Source: Methylobacterium sp. 10
Lineage (GTDB): Bacteria > Pseudomonadota > Alphaproteobacteria > Rhizobiales > Beijerinckiaceae
Length of the DNA: 64,000 nucleotides
Assembly: GCF_000519085.1 (NCBI RefSeq)
Contig: NZ_KI912577.1
Coordinates: forward strand, 622,501-686,500
Reading direction: 5' to 3'
Part shown: in pieces, positions 51,963-61,249 of the stretch
Numbering within the stretch: the stretch's first letter is position 1
Layout: every line of letters begins with the position of its first letter
Program-made: the position numbers and the translations under genes
The notes under the pieces: model-generated
Seen by the model: the letters and a program-made list of their open reading frames with translations, nothing else
The model's database searches: none
What the model was told of the DNA's origin: nothing

Positions 51963-53222
51963 ATGGCAGCCGACAACGAGCACGGACCGCACTCGGCCCT
52001 GCGTCGCAAACTTCTGATGGGTCTGGCGAGCATTCCAGCCATGGCCATGATGCCGCGCAGCGCCTTTGCTGCGGCCCCTCCGACCTCGGCGGTGAACACC
52101 ACCGGGCTCGCGGTGACCGATACCGAAGTCACCGTCGGCATCCTCCACTCGGCCACCGGCACGATGGCGATCTCCGAGACCGGCTCGATCCAGGCGGAGA
52201 AGCTAGCCATCGCCCAGATCAACGAGATGGGCGGCGTGCTGGGCCGCAAGATCAAGGTCATCCAGGAGGACGGCGCCTCCGACTGGCCGACCTTCGCCGA
52301 GAAGGCCAAGAAGCTCCTCGTCAACGACCATTGCGCCGCCGTGATGGGCTGCTGGACCTCGGCCTCGCGCAAGGCGGCCCTGCCGGTCTTCGAACAGTAT
52401 AACGGGCTCCTGTACTACCCGACCTTCTACGAGGGCCTGGAGCAGTCCAAGAACGTCATCTATACCGGCCAGGAAGCCACGCAGCAGATCCTCGAATCGC
52501 TGAACTGGGTCACCAAGGAGAAGGGCGCCAAGACGTTCTTCTTCATCGGCTCGGACTACATCTGGCCGCGCACCTCGAACAAGATCGCCCGCAAGCACAT
52601 CGAGAACGTGCTCAAGACCAAGGTCGTCGGCGAGGAATATTTCCCGCTGGGCCACACGCAGTTCAACTCGGTGATCAACAAGATCAAGCTCACCAAGCCC
52701 GACGTGATCTTCACCGACGTCGTCGGCGGCTCGAACGTGGCGTTCTACAAGCAGCTCAAGGCAGCGGGCATCGATCTCTCCAAGCAGACCCTGCTGACCA
52801 TCTCCGTGACGGAAGACGAGATCGACGGCATCGGCGGCGACAACATCGCAGGCGCCTATTCCTGCATGAAGTACTTCCAGTCGCTCAAGAATGCGAACAA
52901 CGAGAAGTTCGTCGCCGCCTTCCACAAGATGTGGGGCGAGAAGACCGTCATCGGCGACGTGACCCAGGCCGCCTATCTCGGCCCGTTCCTGTGGAAGATG
53001 GCCTGCGAGAAGGCCGGCTCCTTCGATGTGGACAAGGTGGTCGCGGCCTCCGCCGACATCGAGTTCAAGGAAGCCCCCGAGGGCTACGTGAAGATCCACC
53101 CGAACCATCACCTCTGGTCGAAGACCCGCGTCGCCAAGGCCCTGCCCAGCGGCCAGTTCGAGATCGTCTACGAGAGCCCCGCGCTGATCGAGCCGAACCC
53201 CTTCCCCAAGGGCTACCAGTAG
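51963..53222 (+). CDS. urtA: urea/short-chain amide ABC transporter binding protein
   Basis: 419 residues with a twin-Arg-like signal (SALRRKLLMGLASIPAMAMM). The mature UrtA/LivK fold shows VTVGILHSATGTMAISETGS and EKLAIAQINEMGGVLGRKI, then AAVMGCWTSASRKAALPVFE and DVVGGSNVAFYKQLK. Family members bind urea or, in the Fmd type, short amides. It begins the urtABCDE cluster. urtB follows after 234 bases that contain a hairpin, which would favour higher production of the binding protein. Confidence 0.93.
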   Translation: MAADNEHGPHSALRRKLLMGLASIPAMAMMPRSAFAAAPPTSAVNTTGLAVTDTEVTVGILHSATGTMAISETGSIQAEKLAIAQINEMGGVLGRKIKVIQEDGASDWPTFAEKAKKLLVNDHCAAVMGCWTSASRKAALPVFEQYNGLLYYPTFYEGLEQSKNVIYTGQEATQQILESLNWVTKEKGAKTFFFIGSDYIWPRTSNKIARKHIENVLKTKVVGEEYFPLGHTQFNSVINKIKLTKPDVIFTDVVGGSNVAFYKQLKAAGIDLSKQTLLTISVTEDEIDGIGGDNIAGAYSCMKYFQSLKNANNEKFVAAFHKMWGEKTVIGDVTQAAYLGPFLWKMACEKAGSFDVDKVVAASADIEFKEAPEGYVKIHPNHHLWSKTRVAKALPSGQFEIVYESPALIEPNPFPKGYQ

Positions 53223-53295
53223 GACCAAGCCACCCGCCATAGCAGGACGAGTTCCAGCCGTGGCGCGGGTCCCCTCTTCCGGAGGGAGAGGGACA

Positions 53296-53339
53296 GGGTG
53301 AGGTGTGTGACCTTTGCGGATGTGGACCACACCTCACCC
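53296..53339. repeat. long hairpin between urtA and urtB
   Basis: GGGTGAGGTGTG (53296-53307) pairs with CACACCTCACCC (53328-53339), flanked by smaller CT-rich palindromes (53268-53293 and 53346-53369). It sits in the only large gap of the urt operon, a position where such structures protect the upstream mRNA. Confidence 0.65.
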
Positions 53340-53456
53340 CAACCCTCTCCTTCGAGGAGAGGGCGCCGGCTGCAAAGCTTTCGTCCGCTTGGCGCCAGCA
53401 CACAAACGGCCTGATGCTTGCAAAGCAGACGTCGGATTCTTCGGAAGGTCGAAAAC

Positions 53457-54383
53457 ATGCTCGGTGACTATTCCCTCGGAGATCTCGGCGCGATCTTCGC
53501 GATGCAGGGCTTCGCCGGACTGATCCTGTTCTCGGTCTACGTACTGATGGCCCTCGGCCTCGCGGTCATCTTCGGCCAGATGGGCGTGATCAACATGGCG
53601 CACGGGGAGTTCATGATCCTCGGCGCCTACGTCACCTACCTGTGCTCGACCTTCTTCCAGACGCACTTGCCCGGCCTGTTCGGCATCTACTTCTTCGTGG
53701 CGATGATCCTGGCCTTCCTGGCCTCGGGCGCCCTCGGGATGATCGTCGAATGGACGCTCATCCGCCATCTCTACAAGCGCCCCCTCGACACGCTGCTCGC
53801 CACCTGGGGCCTGTCGCTGATCCTGCAGCAATCCTACCGAACCATCTTCGGAGCCCGCGAGGTCGGCGTCGAGCTGCCGTCCTGGCTCATCGGCTCGGTC
53901 CAGGTCACCGACACGATCGAGGTGCCGATCAACGGCCTGTTCGTGATGGCGATCACCACTCTCATCACCGTCGGCGTCGGCCTGCTGATGTACCGCTCGC
54001 GCTTCGGCCAGCAGGTGCGCGCGGTGATGCAGAACCGCCCCATGGCCGGCGCCGTCGGCATCGATACCGAGAAGGTGGATCGCTACACGTTCGGCCTCGG
54101 CTGCGGCATCGCCGGCGTGGCGGGCTCGGCCTTCACCATGATCGGCTCCACCGGGCCGACCTCGGGCCAGCTCTACATCGTCGACACCTTCCTGATCGTG
54201 GTCTTCGGCGGCGCGGCCAGCCTGCTCGGCACCATCGCCTCGGCCTTCTCGATCTCGCAGACCCAGTCGACCCTCGAATTCTTCCTGTCCGGCTCCACCG
54301 CCAAGGTCCTGACGCTGCTCGCCGTCGTCGGGATCCTGATGGTCCGCCCGCAGGGTCTGTTCACCCTCAAGGTCCGGCGCTGA
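53457..54383 (+). CDS. urtB: urea/amide ABC transporter permease UrtB
   Basis: 308 residues from the ATG at 53457. LivH-type permease with ALGLAVIFGQMGVINMAHGE, RHLYKRPLDTLLATWGLSLI and QQVRAVMQNRPMAGAVGIDT, the cytosolic coupling loop. It forms the inner-membrane channel with UrtC. Confidence 0.93.
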   Translation: MLGDYSLGDLGAIFAMQGFAGLILFSVYVLMALGLAVIFGQMGVINMAHGEFMILGAYVTYLCSTFFQTHLPGLFGIYFFVAMILAFLASGALGMIVEWTLIRHLYKRPLDTLLATWGLSLILQQSYRTIFGAREVGVELPSWLIGSVQVTDTIEVPINGLFVMAITTLITVGVGLLMYRSRFGQQVRAVMQNRPMAGAVGIDTEKVDRYTFGLGCGIAGVAGSAFTMIGSTGPTSGQLYIVDTFLIVVFGGAASLLGTIASAFSISQTQSTLEFFLSGSTAKVLTLLAVVGILMVRPQGLFTLKVRR

Positions 54384-54396
54384 GGAGGCCCTCCCG

Positions 54397-55563
54397 ATGA
54401 CAAGCCCCGTCCAGACCCTGTCGAAGTCGCTCACCGTGAACGACAACCCGTTCATGAAGCCGATGGAGTGGGTGAGCCTCGCGCTGCTCGCCGCCTTCAT
54501 CCTCATCGTCCTGCCGGCGACCCTCGACGCGTTCCGCCTCAACCTGGTGGGCAAGTACCTCACCTACGCCTTCGTGGCGCTCGGCCTCGTCATGTGCTGG
54601 GGCTATGCCGGCATCCTGTCTCTGGGCCAGGGCGTGTTCTTCGGGCTCGGCGGCTATTGCATGGCCATGTACCTGAAGCTCGAAGCCTCCAGCGTCGAGA
54701 ACACCAAGATCCAGTCGACGCCGGGCATCCCGGACTTCATGGACTGGAACCAGATCACCGAACTCCCCCTGATGTGGAAGCCGTTCCAGAGCCTGCCGCT
54801 GACGCTGATCCTCGTCGTGGCCGTGCCGGTCTTCTTCGCCTTCGTCATCGGCTTCGCGATGTTCACCCGCCGGGTCGGCGGCACCTACTTCGCCATCATC
54901 ACCCAGGCCATCGCCGCCATCCTGACGATCCTCATCGTCGGCCAGCAGGGCTACACCGGCGGCATCAACGGCATCACAGATCTGCGCACTTTGCACGGCT
55001 GGGACATCCGCACCGACAGCGCGAAGTTCATTCTCTACTTCCTCAACGGCGGGCTGCTCATCGGCTGCATCCTGGCGGCGCAATACGTGAAGAAGGCCAA
55101 GCTCGGGCGCATCCTCCTCGCCATGCGCGACAAGGAGGACCGGGTCCGGTTCTCGGGTTATTCCGTGGCCGGGTTCAAGGTCTTCGCCTTCTGCCTCGCG
55201 GCCGGATTCGCCGCCATCGGCGGGGCGATGTTCACCCTGCAGGTCGGTTTCATGTCGCCGTCCTTCGTCGGCATCGTGCCCTCCATCGAGATGGTGATCT
55301 ACGCCGCCGTCGGCGGGCGCCTGTCCCTGTTCGGCGCGGTGTGGGGCACGCTCCTGGTCAACTGGGCCAAGACCACCTTCTCGGAGAGCTTCCCCGAACT
55401 CTGGCTCTTCGGCCTCGGCGCCCTGTTCATCGCCGTCGTGCTCGCCTTCCCCAACGGTCTCGCCGGCATCTACCGCAGCTACGTCGAGCCGCGCCTGACC
55501 CGCAAGGTGAAGGCCCTGGCGCCGGTGGGTGCGCCCGTCCCCCACGGCACCCCCGCCGAATAG
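54397..55563 (+). CDS. urtC: urea/amide ABC transporter permease UrtC
   Basis: 388 residues, LivM-type permease. LVMCWGYAGILSLGQGVFFG, TRRVGGTYFAIITQAIAAIL and LAMRDKEDRVRFSGYSV, the coupling loop, are present. It begins 13 bases after urtB. Confidence 0.93.
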   Translation: MTSPVQTLSKSLTVNDNPFMKPMEWVSLALLAAFILIVLPATLDAFRLNLVGKYLTYAFVALGLVMCWGYAGILSLGQGVFFGLGGYCMAMYLKLEASSVENTKIQSTPGIPDFMDWNQITELPLMWKPFQSLPLTLILVVAVPVFFAFVIGFAMFTRRVGGTYFAIITQAIAAILTILIVGQQGYTGGINGITDLRTLHGWDIRTDSAKFILYFLNGGLLIGCILAAQYVKKAKLGRILLAMRDKEDRVRFSGYSVAGFKVFAFCLAAGFAAIGGAMFTLQVGFMSPSFVGIVPSIEMVIYAAVGGRLSLFGAVWGTLLVNWAKTTFSESFPELWLFGLGALFIAVVLAFPNGLAGIYRSYVEPRLTRKVKALAPVGAPVPHGTPAE

Positions 55564-55575
55564 GAGCGCCCTGAG

Positions 55576-56361
<786 letters not shown>

Positions 56362-56375
56362 ACAGGACCGGCGCC

Positions 56376-57128
56376 ATGCTTCAGACCAGCTCCGCCACGG
56401 CCACCCTCCCGCCGGCGCCCGCCCTCGGGGCTCAGCCAATGCTGGCGATCCGCGACCTGCACTCGGCCTACGGCCAGAGCGAGGTGCTGCACGGCCTCGA
56501 CATCAGCATTGCGCCGGGCGAGATCGTCGCCGTGATGGGCCGCAACGGCATGGGCAAGACCACGCTGATGAAGACCCTGATGGGGATCGTTCCGGTGAAG
56601 TCCGGCACCATCACCGTCGACGGTCGGGACATCACCGCCCTCAAGAGCCACCAGCGCGTGGCGGCCGGCCTCGCCTACGTGCCGCAGGGCCGGATGATCT
56701 TCTCGGCCATGACGGTGCAGGAGAACATCGAGACCGGCCTGACCGTCACCAGGGAGCGCAAGGTTCCGCAGGACCTCTACACGATGTTCCCGGTCCTGCT
56801 GGAGATGAAGGGCCGGCGCGGCGGCAACCTCTCCGGCGGTCAGCAGCAGCAGCTCGCCATTGCACGGGCGCTGGCCAGCCGGCCGAAGGTGCTCCTCCTC
56901 GACGAACCGACGGAGGGCATCCAGCCCTCGATCATCCGCGAGATGGGGCGTACCCTGAAGAAGATCCGCGACGAGCGCGGCCTCTCCATCGTCGTCTCGG
57001 AGCAGGTGCTGAGCTTCGCCCTCGACGTCGCCGACCGGGTGCTGGTCATCGAGAACGGCAACATCGTCCACGAGGCGATGCGGGCCGATATCGACGAGGC
57101 GCAGGTCGCCCGCTTCCTCTCGGTCTGA
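56376..57128 (+). CDS. urtE: urea/amide ABC transporter ATPase UrtE
   Basis: 250 residues. Walker A GRNGMGKTT, signature LSGGQQQQLAIARAL, Walker B VLLLDEPTEGIQPS. LivF-like second ATPase of the transporter, 14 bases after urtD. Confidence 0.94.
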   Translation: MLQTSSATATLPPAPALGAQPMLAIRDLHSAYGQSEVLHGLDISIAPGEIVAVMGRNGMGKTTLMKTLMGIVPVKSGTITVDGRDITALKSHQRVAAGLAYVPQGRMIFSAMTVQENIETGLTVTRERKVPQDLYTMFPVLLEMKGRRGGNLSGGQQQQLAIARALASRPKVLLLDEPTEGIQPSIIREMGRTLKKIRDERGLSIVVSEQVLSFALDVADRVLVIENGNIVHEAMRADIDEAQVARFLSV

Positions 57129-57181
57129 TTGCCGGGGGAGCATCCGCCCGCCGTTCCGCAACACAGCTCCAGGCAGCCCCC

Positions 57182-58198
57182 ATGGCGGATTACGAGATCT
57201 TCGAGCTCGGCGACCACGTGCTCCAATGCGGCAAGACGCTGCGCGGGGCCAAGCTCGCCTTCAAGACCTTCGGCACGCTCAACGCGGCCAAGGACAACGC
57301 CATCGTCTATCCGACGTGGTATTCGGGCCAGCACACGGAGAACGAATGGCTGATCGGGCCCGGCATGGCGCTCGATCCGGACAAGTACTTCATCATCATC
57401 CCGAACATGTTCGGCAACGGGCTCTCATCCTCGCCGAGCAACACGCCCGCCCCCTGGGACGGGCCGCGCTTTCCCAACGTCACGGCCTACGACAACGTCG
57501 TGGCCCAGCACCGCCTCGTCACCGAGCATTTCGGCATCGAGAAGCTGGTGCTGGTGACCGGCTGGTCGATGGGTGCGCTCCAGACCTACCATTGGGGTGC
57601 GCTCTATCCCGACATGGTCCCGCGTATCCTGCCGTTTCAGGGTTCGGCCAAGTGTTCGCGGCACAACTTCGTCTTCCTCGAAGGGGCGAAGGCAGCCCTG
57701 CAGGCCGATGCCGCCTATGCGGAGGGCTGGTACACGTCGCCACCGAACAAGGGACTGCGCGCCTTCGGCCGGGTCTATGCCGGCTGGGGCCTGTCTCAGA
57801 CCTTCTACCGGATCGAGGCCGACCTGACCCATATGGGCTACGCGTCGCTGGAGGATTTCCTCGTCGGATTCTGGGAAGGCCTGTTCTACACCCGCGATGC
57901 CAACGATCTGCTGGCCATGCTCTGGACCTGGCAGAACGGCGATATCGGGGCCAACCCGGTCTTCAAGGGCGATACCAAGGCCGCCCTCGCCGCGATCCGC
58001 GCCAAGGCGATCCTGATGCCGGCCTCCACCGACCTGTACTTCCCGCCGGAGGACAATCGGATCGAGGCGGAATCGATGCCGAACGCCGAATTGCGGGTGA
58101 TCGAGACCTGGTGGGGCCATTTCGCCGGCGGCCCAGGCACCAGCCCCGACGACATCGCCACGCTGGACGCAGCCCTGAAAGAGCTGCTCGCGAGCTGA
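57182..58198 (+). CDS. MetX-like alpha/beta hydrolase in the amide cluster
   Basis: 338 residues. The fold of homoserine acetyltransferases is evident: KLAFKTFGTLNAAKDNAIVY, PTWYSGQHTENEWLIG, nucleophile VTGWSMGALQTYHWGALY (Ser), acid PASTDLYFPPEDN and His in ETWWGHFAGGPG. Placement between urtE and fmdA argues that it acts on an amide or ester rather than in methionine synthesis. I suggest an amide/ester hydrolase for the imported compound; its substrate is not known. Confidence 0.85.
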   Translation: MADYEIFELGDHVLQCGKTLRGAKLAFKTFGTLNAAKDNAIVYPTWYSGQHTENEWLIGPGMALDPDKYFIIIPNMFGNGLSSSPSNTPAPWDGPRFPNVTAYDNVVAQHRLVTEHFGIEKLVLVTGWSMGALQTYHWGALYPDMVPRILPFQGSAKCSRHNFVFLEGAKAALQADAAYAEGWYTSPPNKGLRAFGRVYAGWGLSQTFYRIEADLTHMGYASLEDFLVGFWEGLFYTRDANDLLAMLWTWQNGDIGANPVFKGDTKAALAAIRAKAILMPASTDLYFPPEDNRIEAESMPNAELRVIETWWGHFAGGPGTSPDDIATLDAALKELLAS

Positions 58199-58313
58199 CA
58201 AGCCGGGCCGCGCCGTCAAGGGCGCCGCCGGCCATCGTCCACGGCCCGCCGGATGATCCGGCCGGCCCAAACGGGGCGCACGCCCCGGTCACGCCAGAGG
58301 GAGTCGAACAACG

Positions 58314-59543
58314 ATGGCTGAGACCCTGATCAAGGTCGACCTGACGCAGTCGGCCTACGACAACGACATGGTCCACAACCGCTGGCACCCGGACATTCCG
58401 ATGGTGGCCATGGTCAAGCCCGGCGACGACTTCATCGTCGAGACCTATGACTGGACCGGCGGCTTCATCAAGAACAACGATTCCGCCGACGACGTGCGCG
58501 ACATCGACCTGTCGATCGTCCACTTCCTCTCCGGCCCCATCGGCGTCGAGGGCGCCGAGCCCGGCGATCTCCTCGTGGTCGATCTCCTCGACATCGGCGC
58601 CAAGCCCGAGAGCCAGTGGGGCTTCAACGGCTTCTTTTCCAAGAAGAACGGCGGCGGCTTCCTCGACGAACACTTCCCCCAGGCGCAGAAGTCGATCTGG
58701 GACTTCGAGGGCATGTTCACGAAGTCGCGCCACATCCCCGGCGTGCGCTTCCCCGGCCTGATCCATCCGGGGCTGATCGGCTGCCTGCCCGACCCGAAAA
58801 TGCTGGAGACCTGGAACACCCGCGAGAAGGCGCTCTACGACACCAATCCCGGCCGGGTGCCGGCGCTCGCCACCCTCCCCTTCGGCCCCACCGCCCATAT
58901 GGGCCGGCTCCAGGGCGAGGCGAAGGACAAGGCGGCGGCGGAGGGCGCCCGCACGGTGCCGGGCCGCGAGCATGGCGGCAATTGCGACATCAAGGATCTG
59001 TCGCGCGGCTCCAAGATCTACTTCCCCGTCTACGTACCGGGCGCGGGCCTTTCCATGGGCGACCTGCATTTCAGCCAGGGCGACGGCGAGATCACCTTCT
59101 GCGGAGCCATCGAGATGGCGGGCTGGGTCCATCTCAAGGTCAGCCTGATCAAGGACGGCATGTCGAAATACGGGATCAAGAACCCGATCTTCAAGCCGTC
59201 GCCGATGACGCCAAAGTTCGACGACCACCTCATCTTCGAGGGAATCTCCGTCGACGAATACGGCAAGCAGCATTACCTCGACGTGACCGTGGCCTACCGA
59301 CAGGCCTGCCTCAACGCCATCGAATACCTGAAGAAGTTCGGCTATTCGGGCGCACAGGCCTACTCGATCCTCGGCACCGCCCCGGTCCAAGGCCACATCT
59401 CCGGCGTCGTCGACATCCCCAACGCCTGCGCCACGCTGTGGATTCCGACGAAGATCTTCGACTTCGACATCAATCCGGGTGCCGACGGGCCGATCAAGCA
59501 TATCGACGGCTCGATCCAGATGCCGCTCTCGCCGGATCTTTGA
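58314..59543 (+). CDS. fmdA: formamidase (acetamidase/formamidase family)
   Basis: 409 residues, the usual FmdA length. Family blocks: DLTQSAYDNDMVHNRWHPDI, DDVRDIDLSIVHFLSGP, GREHGGNCDIKDLSRGSKIY and LHFSQGDGEITFCGAIEMAG. It hydrolyses formamide to formate and ammonia, and the formate can be oxidised in a methylotroph. Cytoplasmic. Preceded by the MetX-like gene by 115 bases. Confidence 0.94.
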   Translation: MAETLIKVDLTQSAYDNDMVHNRWHPDIPMVAMVKPGDDFIVETYDWTGGFIKNNDSADDVRDIDLSIVHFLSGPIGVEGAEPGDLLVVDLLDIGAKPESQWGFNGFFSKKNGGGFLDEHFPQAQKSIWDFEGMFTKSRHIPGVRFPGLIHPGLIGCLPDPKMLETWNTREKALYDTNPGRVPALATLPFGPTAHMGRLQGEAKDKAAAEGARTVPGREHGGNCDIKDLSRGSKIYFPVYVPGAGLSMGDLHFSQGDGEITFCGAIEMAGWVHLKVSLIKDGMSKYGIKNPIFKPSPMTPKFDDHLIFEGISVDEYGKQHYLDVTVAYRQACLNAIEYLKKFGYSGAQAYSILGTAPVQGHISGVVDIPNACATLWIPTKIFDFDINPGADGPIKHIDGSIQMPLSPDL

Positions 59544-59575
59544 GAGGCGGTTCTGCCCTTCAGTCAAGCGCGTCC

Positions 59576-59690
59576 CCCTCCCCCTTGTGGGGAGGGGTTA
59601 GGGGTGGGGGTGGCTCCGCCAGCCTCCAGAGTTCGAGGGTCACCCAACCACCCCCACCCTCGATCCCTCCCCACAAGGGGGAGGGAAGGC
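59576..59690. repeat. large inverted repeat with dispersed-repeat core
   Basis: About 40 bases at 59576-59615 (with CCCTCCCCCTTGTGGGGAGG) return inverted at about 59648-59690 (CCTCCCCACAAGGGGGAGGG). Inside, 59606-59627 is the 22-base core also found at 28756-28777. It lies between fmdA and fmdB and is a REP/BIME-type element. Confidence 0.75.
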
Positions 59691-59775
59691 GCGCGATGCA
59701 TGAGACCGACAGCCCTTGAGGGGGAGTACGTTGCCCCCGTCGCGTCGCCCATTGTCGATCCTTCGAGAGGCCCCC

Positions 59776-60093
59776 ATGCCCGTCTACGACTATTCCTGCG
59801 AGGGCTGCGGCCCGTTCACGGTGCTGCGCCCCATGGCGCAGTTCAAGGATCCGCATGACTGCCCCGATTGCGGGTCGTCCTGCGGCCGCGCCTTCCTCAC
59901 CGCGCCGAACCTCGCCTCCATGGATGCGGGCCGGCGCAAGGCGCATGCGGTCAACGAGCGGAGCGCGCACGCGCCCCGCAAGTCATCGGGCCACGGAGCC
60001 GGCTGCGGCTGCTGCTCGGGTGCTTCGAAAACCAAGCAACCGGCGGCCGCGAAAAGCTTCCCCAACGCGCGGCCGTGGATGATCAGCCACTGA
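59776..60093 (+). CDS. fmdB: FmdB zinc ribbon protein
   Basis: 105 residues. The N-terminal ribbon is DYSCEGCGPFTVLR plus DCPDCGSSCGRAF (two C-x2-C pairs). A Cys-rich patch GAGCGCCSGASK follows. FmdB regulates the amide operon in Methylophilus and is often next to fmdA. Confidence 0.88.
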   Translation: MPVYDYSCEGCGPFTVLRPMAQFKDPHDCPDCGSSCGRAFLTAPNLASMDAGRRKAHAVNERSAHAPRKSSGHGAGCGCCSGASKTKQPAAAKSFPNARPWMISH

Positions 60094-60109
60094 CGGCTGG
60101 GCGCCTACC

Positions 60110-60134
60110 CCTCTCCCCGCCGGGCGGGGAGAGG
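60110..60134. repeat. perfect GC-rich hairpin upstream of amiE
   Basis: CCTCTCCCCGCC (60110-60121) is complementary to GGCGGGGAGAGG (60123-60134). It is in the 69-base gap between fmdB and amiE and has no T run, so it is a REP-type hairpin, not a terminator. Confidence 0.6.
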
Positions 60135-60162
60135 ACGTCGGACACAACAGGAGAACCCACCG

Positions 60163-61191
60163 ATGATGCACGGCGACATTTCCTCGAGCAACGACAGCGT
60201 CGGCGTCGCGGTCGTCAACTACAAGATGCCGCGTCTCCACACGAAGGCGGAAGTCTTGGAGAACACGCGAACAATCGCCGACATGGTGGTGGGCATGAAG
60301 TCCGGCCTGCCCGGCATGGACCTCGTCATCTTCCCAGAATACTCGACCCACGGCATCATGTATGACGGCAAGGAGATGTACGAGACCGCCTCCGCCGTGC
60401 CCGGCGAGGAGACGGCGATCTTCGCCGAGGCCTGCCGGAAGGCGAAGGTTTGGGGCGTGTTCTCGCTCACCGGCGAGCGCCATGAGGAGCATCCGAACAA
60501 GGCGCCCTACAACACCCTCATCCTCATGAACGATCAGGGCGAGATCGTGCAGAAATACCGCAAGATCATGCCCTGGACCCCGATCGAGGGCTGGTATCCG
60601 GGCGATTGCACCTATGTCTCGGACGGGCCGAAGGGCCTCAAGATCAGCCTCATCATCTGCGACGACGGCAATTACCCCGAGATCTGGCGCGACTGCGCCA
60701 TGCGGGGCGCCGAGCTCATCATCCGCTGCCAGGGCTACATGTATCCGGCCAAGGAGCAGCAGATCCTGATGTCGAAAGCGATGGCGTTCGCCAACAACAC
60801 CTATGTCGCCGTGGCCAATGCGGCCGGTTTCGACGGCGTCTATAGCTATTTCGGGCATTCGGCGATCATCGGCTTCGACGGCCGGACCCTGGGCGAATGC
60901 GGCACCGAGGAAATGGGCGTTCAATATGCCGCGCTCTCGAAGTTCCTCATCCGCGATGCCCGCGCCAACATGCAGTCGGAGAACCACCTCTTCAAGCTGC
61001 TGCACCGTGGCTATACGGGCATGATCAACTCCAAGGAGAACGAGCCCGGCAAGGCCGATTGTCCCTACGACTTCTATCGCCGCTGGATCGAGGACCCGGC
61101 CGGCACCCGCGAGGCGGTCCGCGCCATCACCCGCCCCGATCTCGGCACACCGGAATGCCCGATCGAGGGCATCCCCAACGCCGCCAAGTAG
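60163..61191 (+). CDS. amiE: aliphatic amidase
   Basis: 342 residues closely following the Pseudomonas AmiE sequence ([20 protein letters not shown]). The nitrilase-family triad is intact at Glu59 (FPEY), Lys134 (YRKIMPW) and Cys166 (IICDDGN). It converts acetamide and other short aliphatic amides to acids and ammonia in the cytoplasm. Preceded by fmdB; followed 12 bases later by a strong terminator. Confidence 0.95.
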   Translation: MMHGDISSSNDSVGVAVVNYKMPRLHTKAEVLENTRTIADMVVGMKSGLPGMDLVIFPEYSTHGIMYDGKEMYETASAVPGEETAIFAEACRKAKVWGVFSLTGERHEEHPNKAPYNTLILMNDQGEIVQKYRKIMPWTPIEGWYPGDCTYVSDGPKGLKISLIICDDGNYPEIWRDCAMRGAELIIRCQGYMYPAKEQQILMSKAMAFANNTYVAVANAAGFDGVYSYFGHSAIIGFDGRTLGECGTEEMGVQYAALSKFLIRDARANMQSENHLFKLLHRGYTGMINSKENEPGKADCPYDFYRRWIEDPAGTREAVRAITRPDLGTPECPIEGIPNAAK

Positions 61192-61203
61192 GGTTTCGCG
61201 AAG

Positions 61204-61240
61204 ACAAAGCCTCGATGAGTTCGACTCATCGAGGCTTTGT
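61204..61240. terminator. bidirectional terminator between amiE and the HWE kinase
   Basis: A 17-base perfect inverted repeat, ACAAAGCCTCGATGAGT (61204-61220) against ACTCATCGAGGCTTTGT (61224-61240) with loop TCG. The two genes converge on it. The T run is short on either side, but symmetry and position support a two-way terminator. Confidence 0.8.
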
Positions 61241-61249
61241 ATCGAAAGA

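Noticed and set aside
57963..59567. 534-codon minus-strand frame opposite fmdA
   Set aside because: Composition of a shadow frame; fmdA on the plus strand has every family block.
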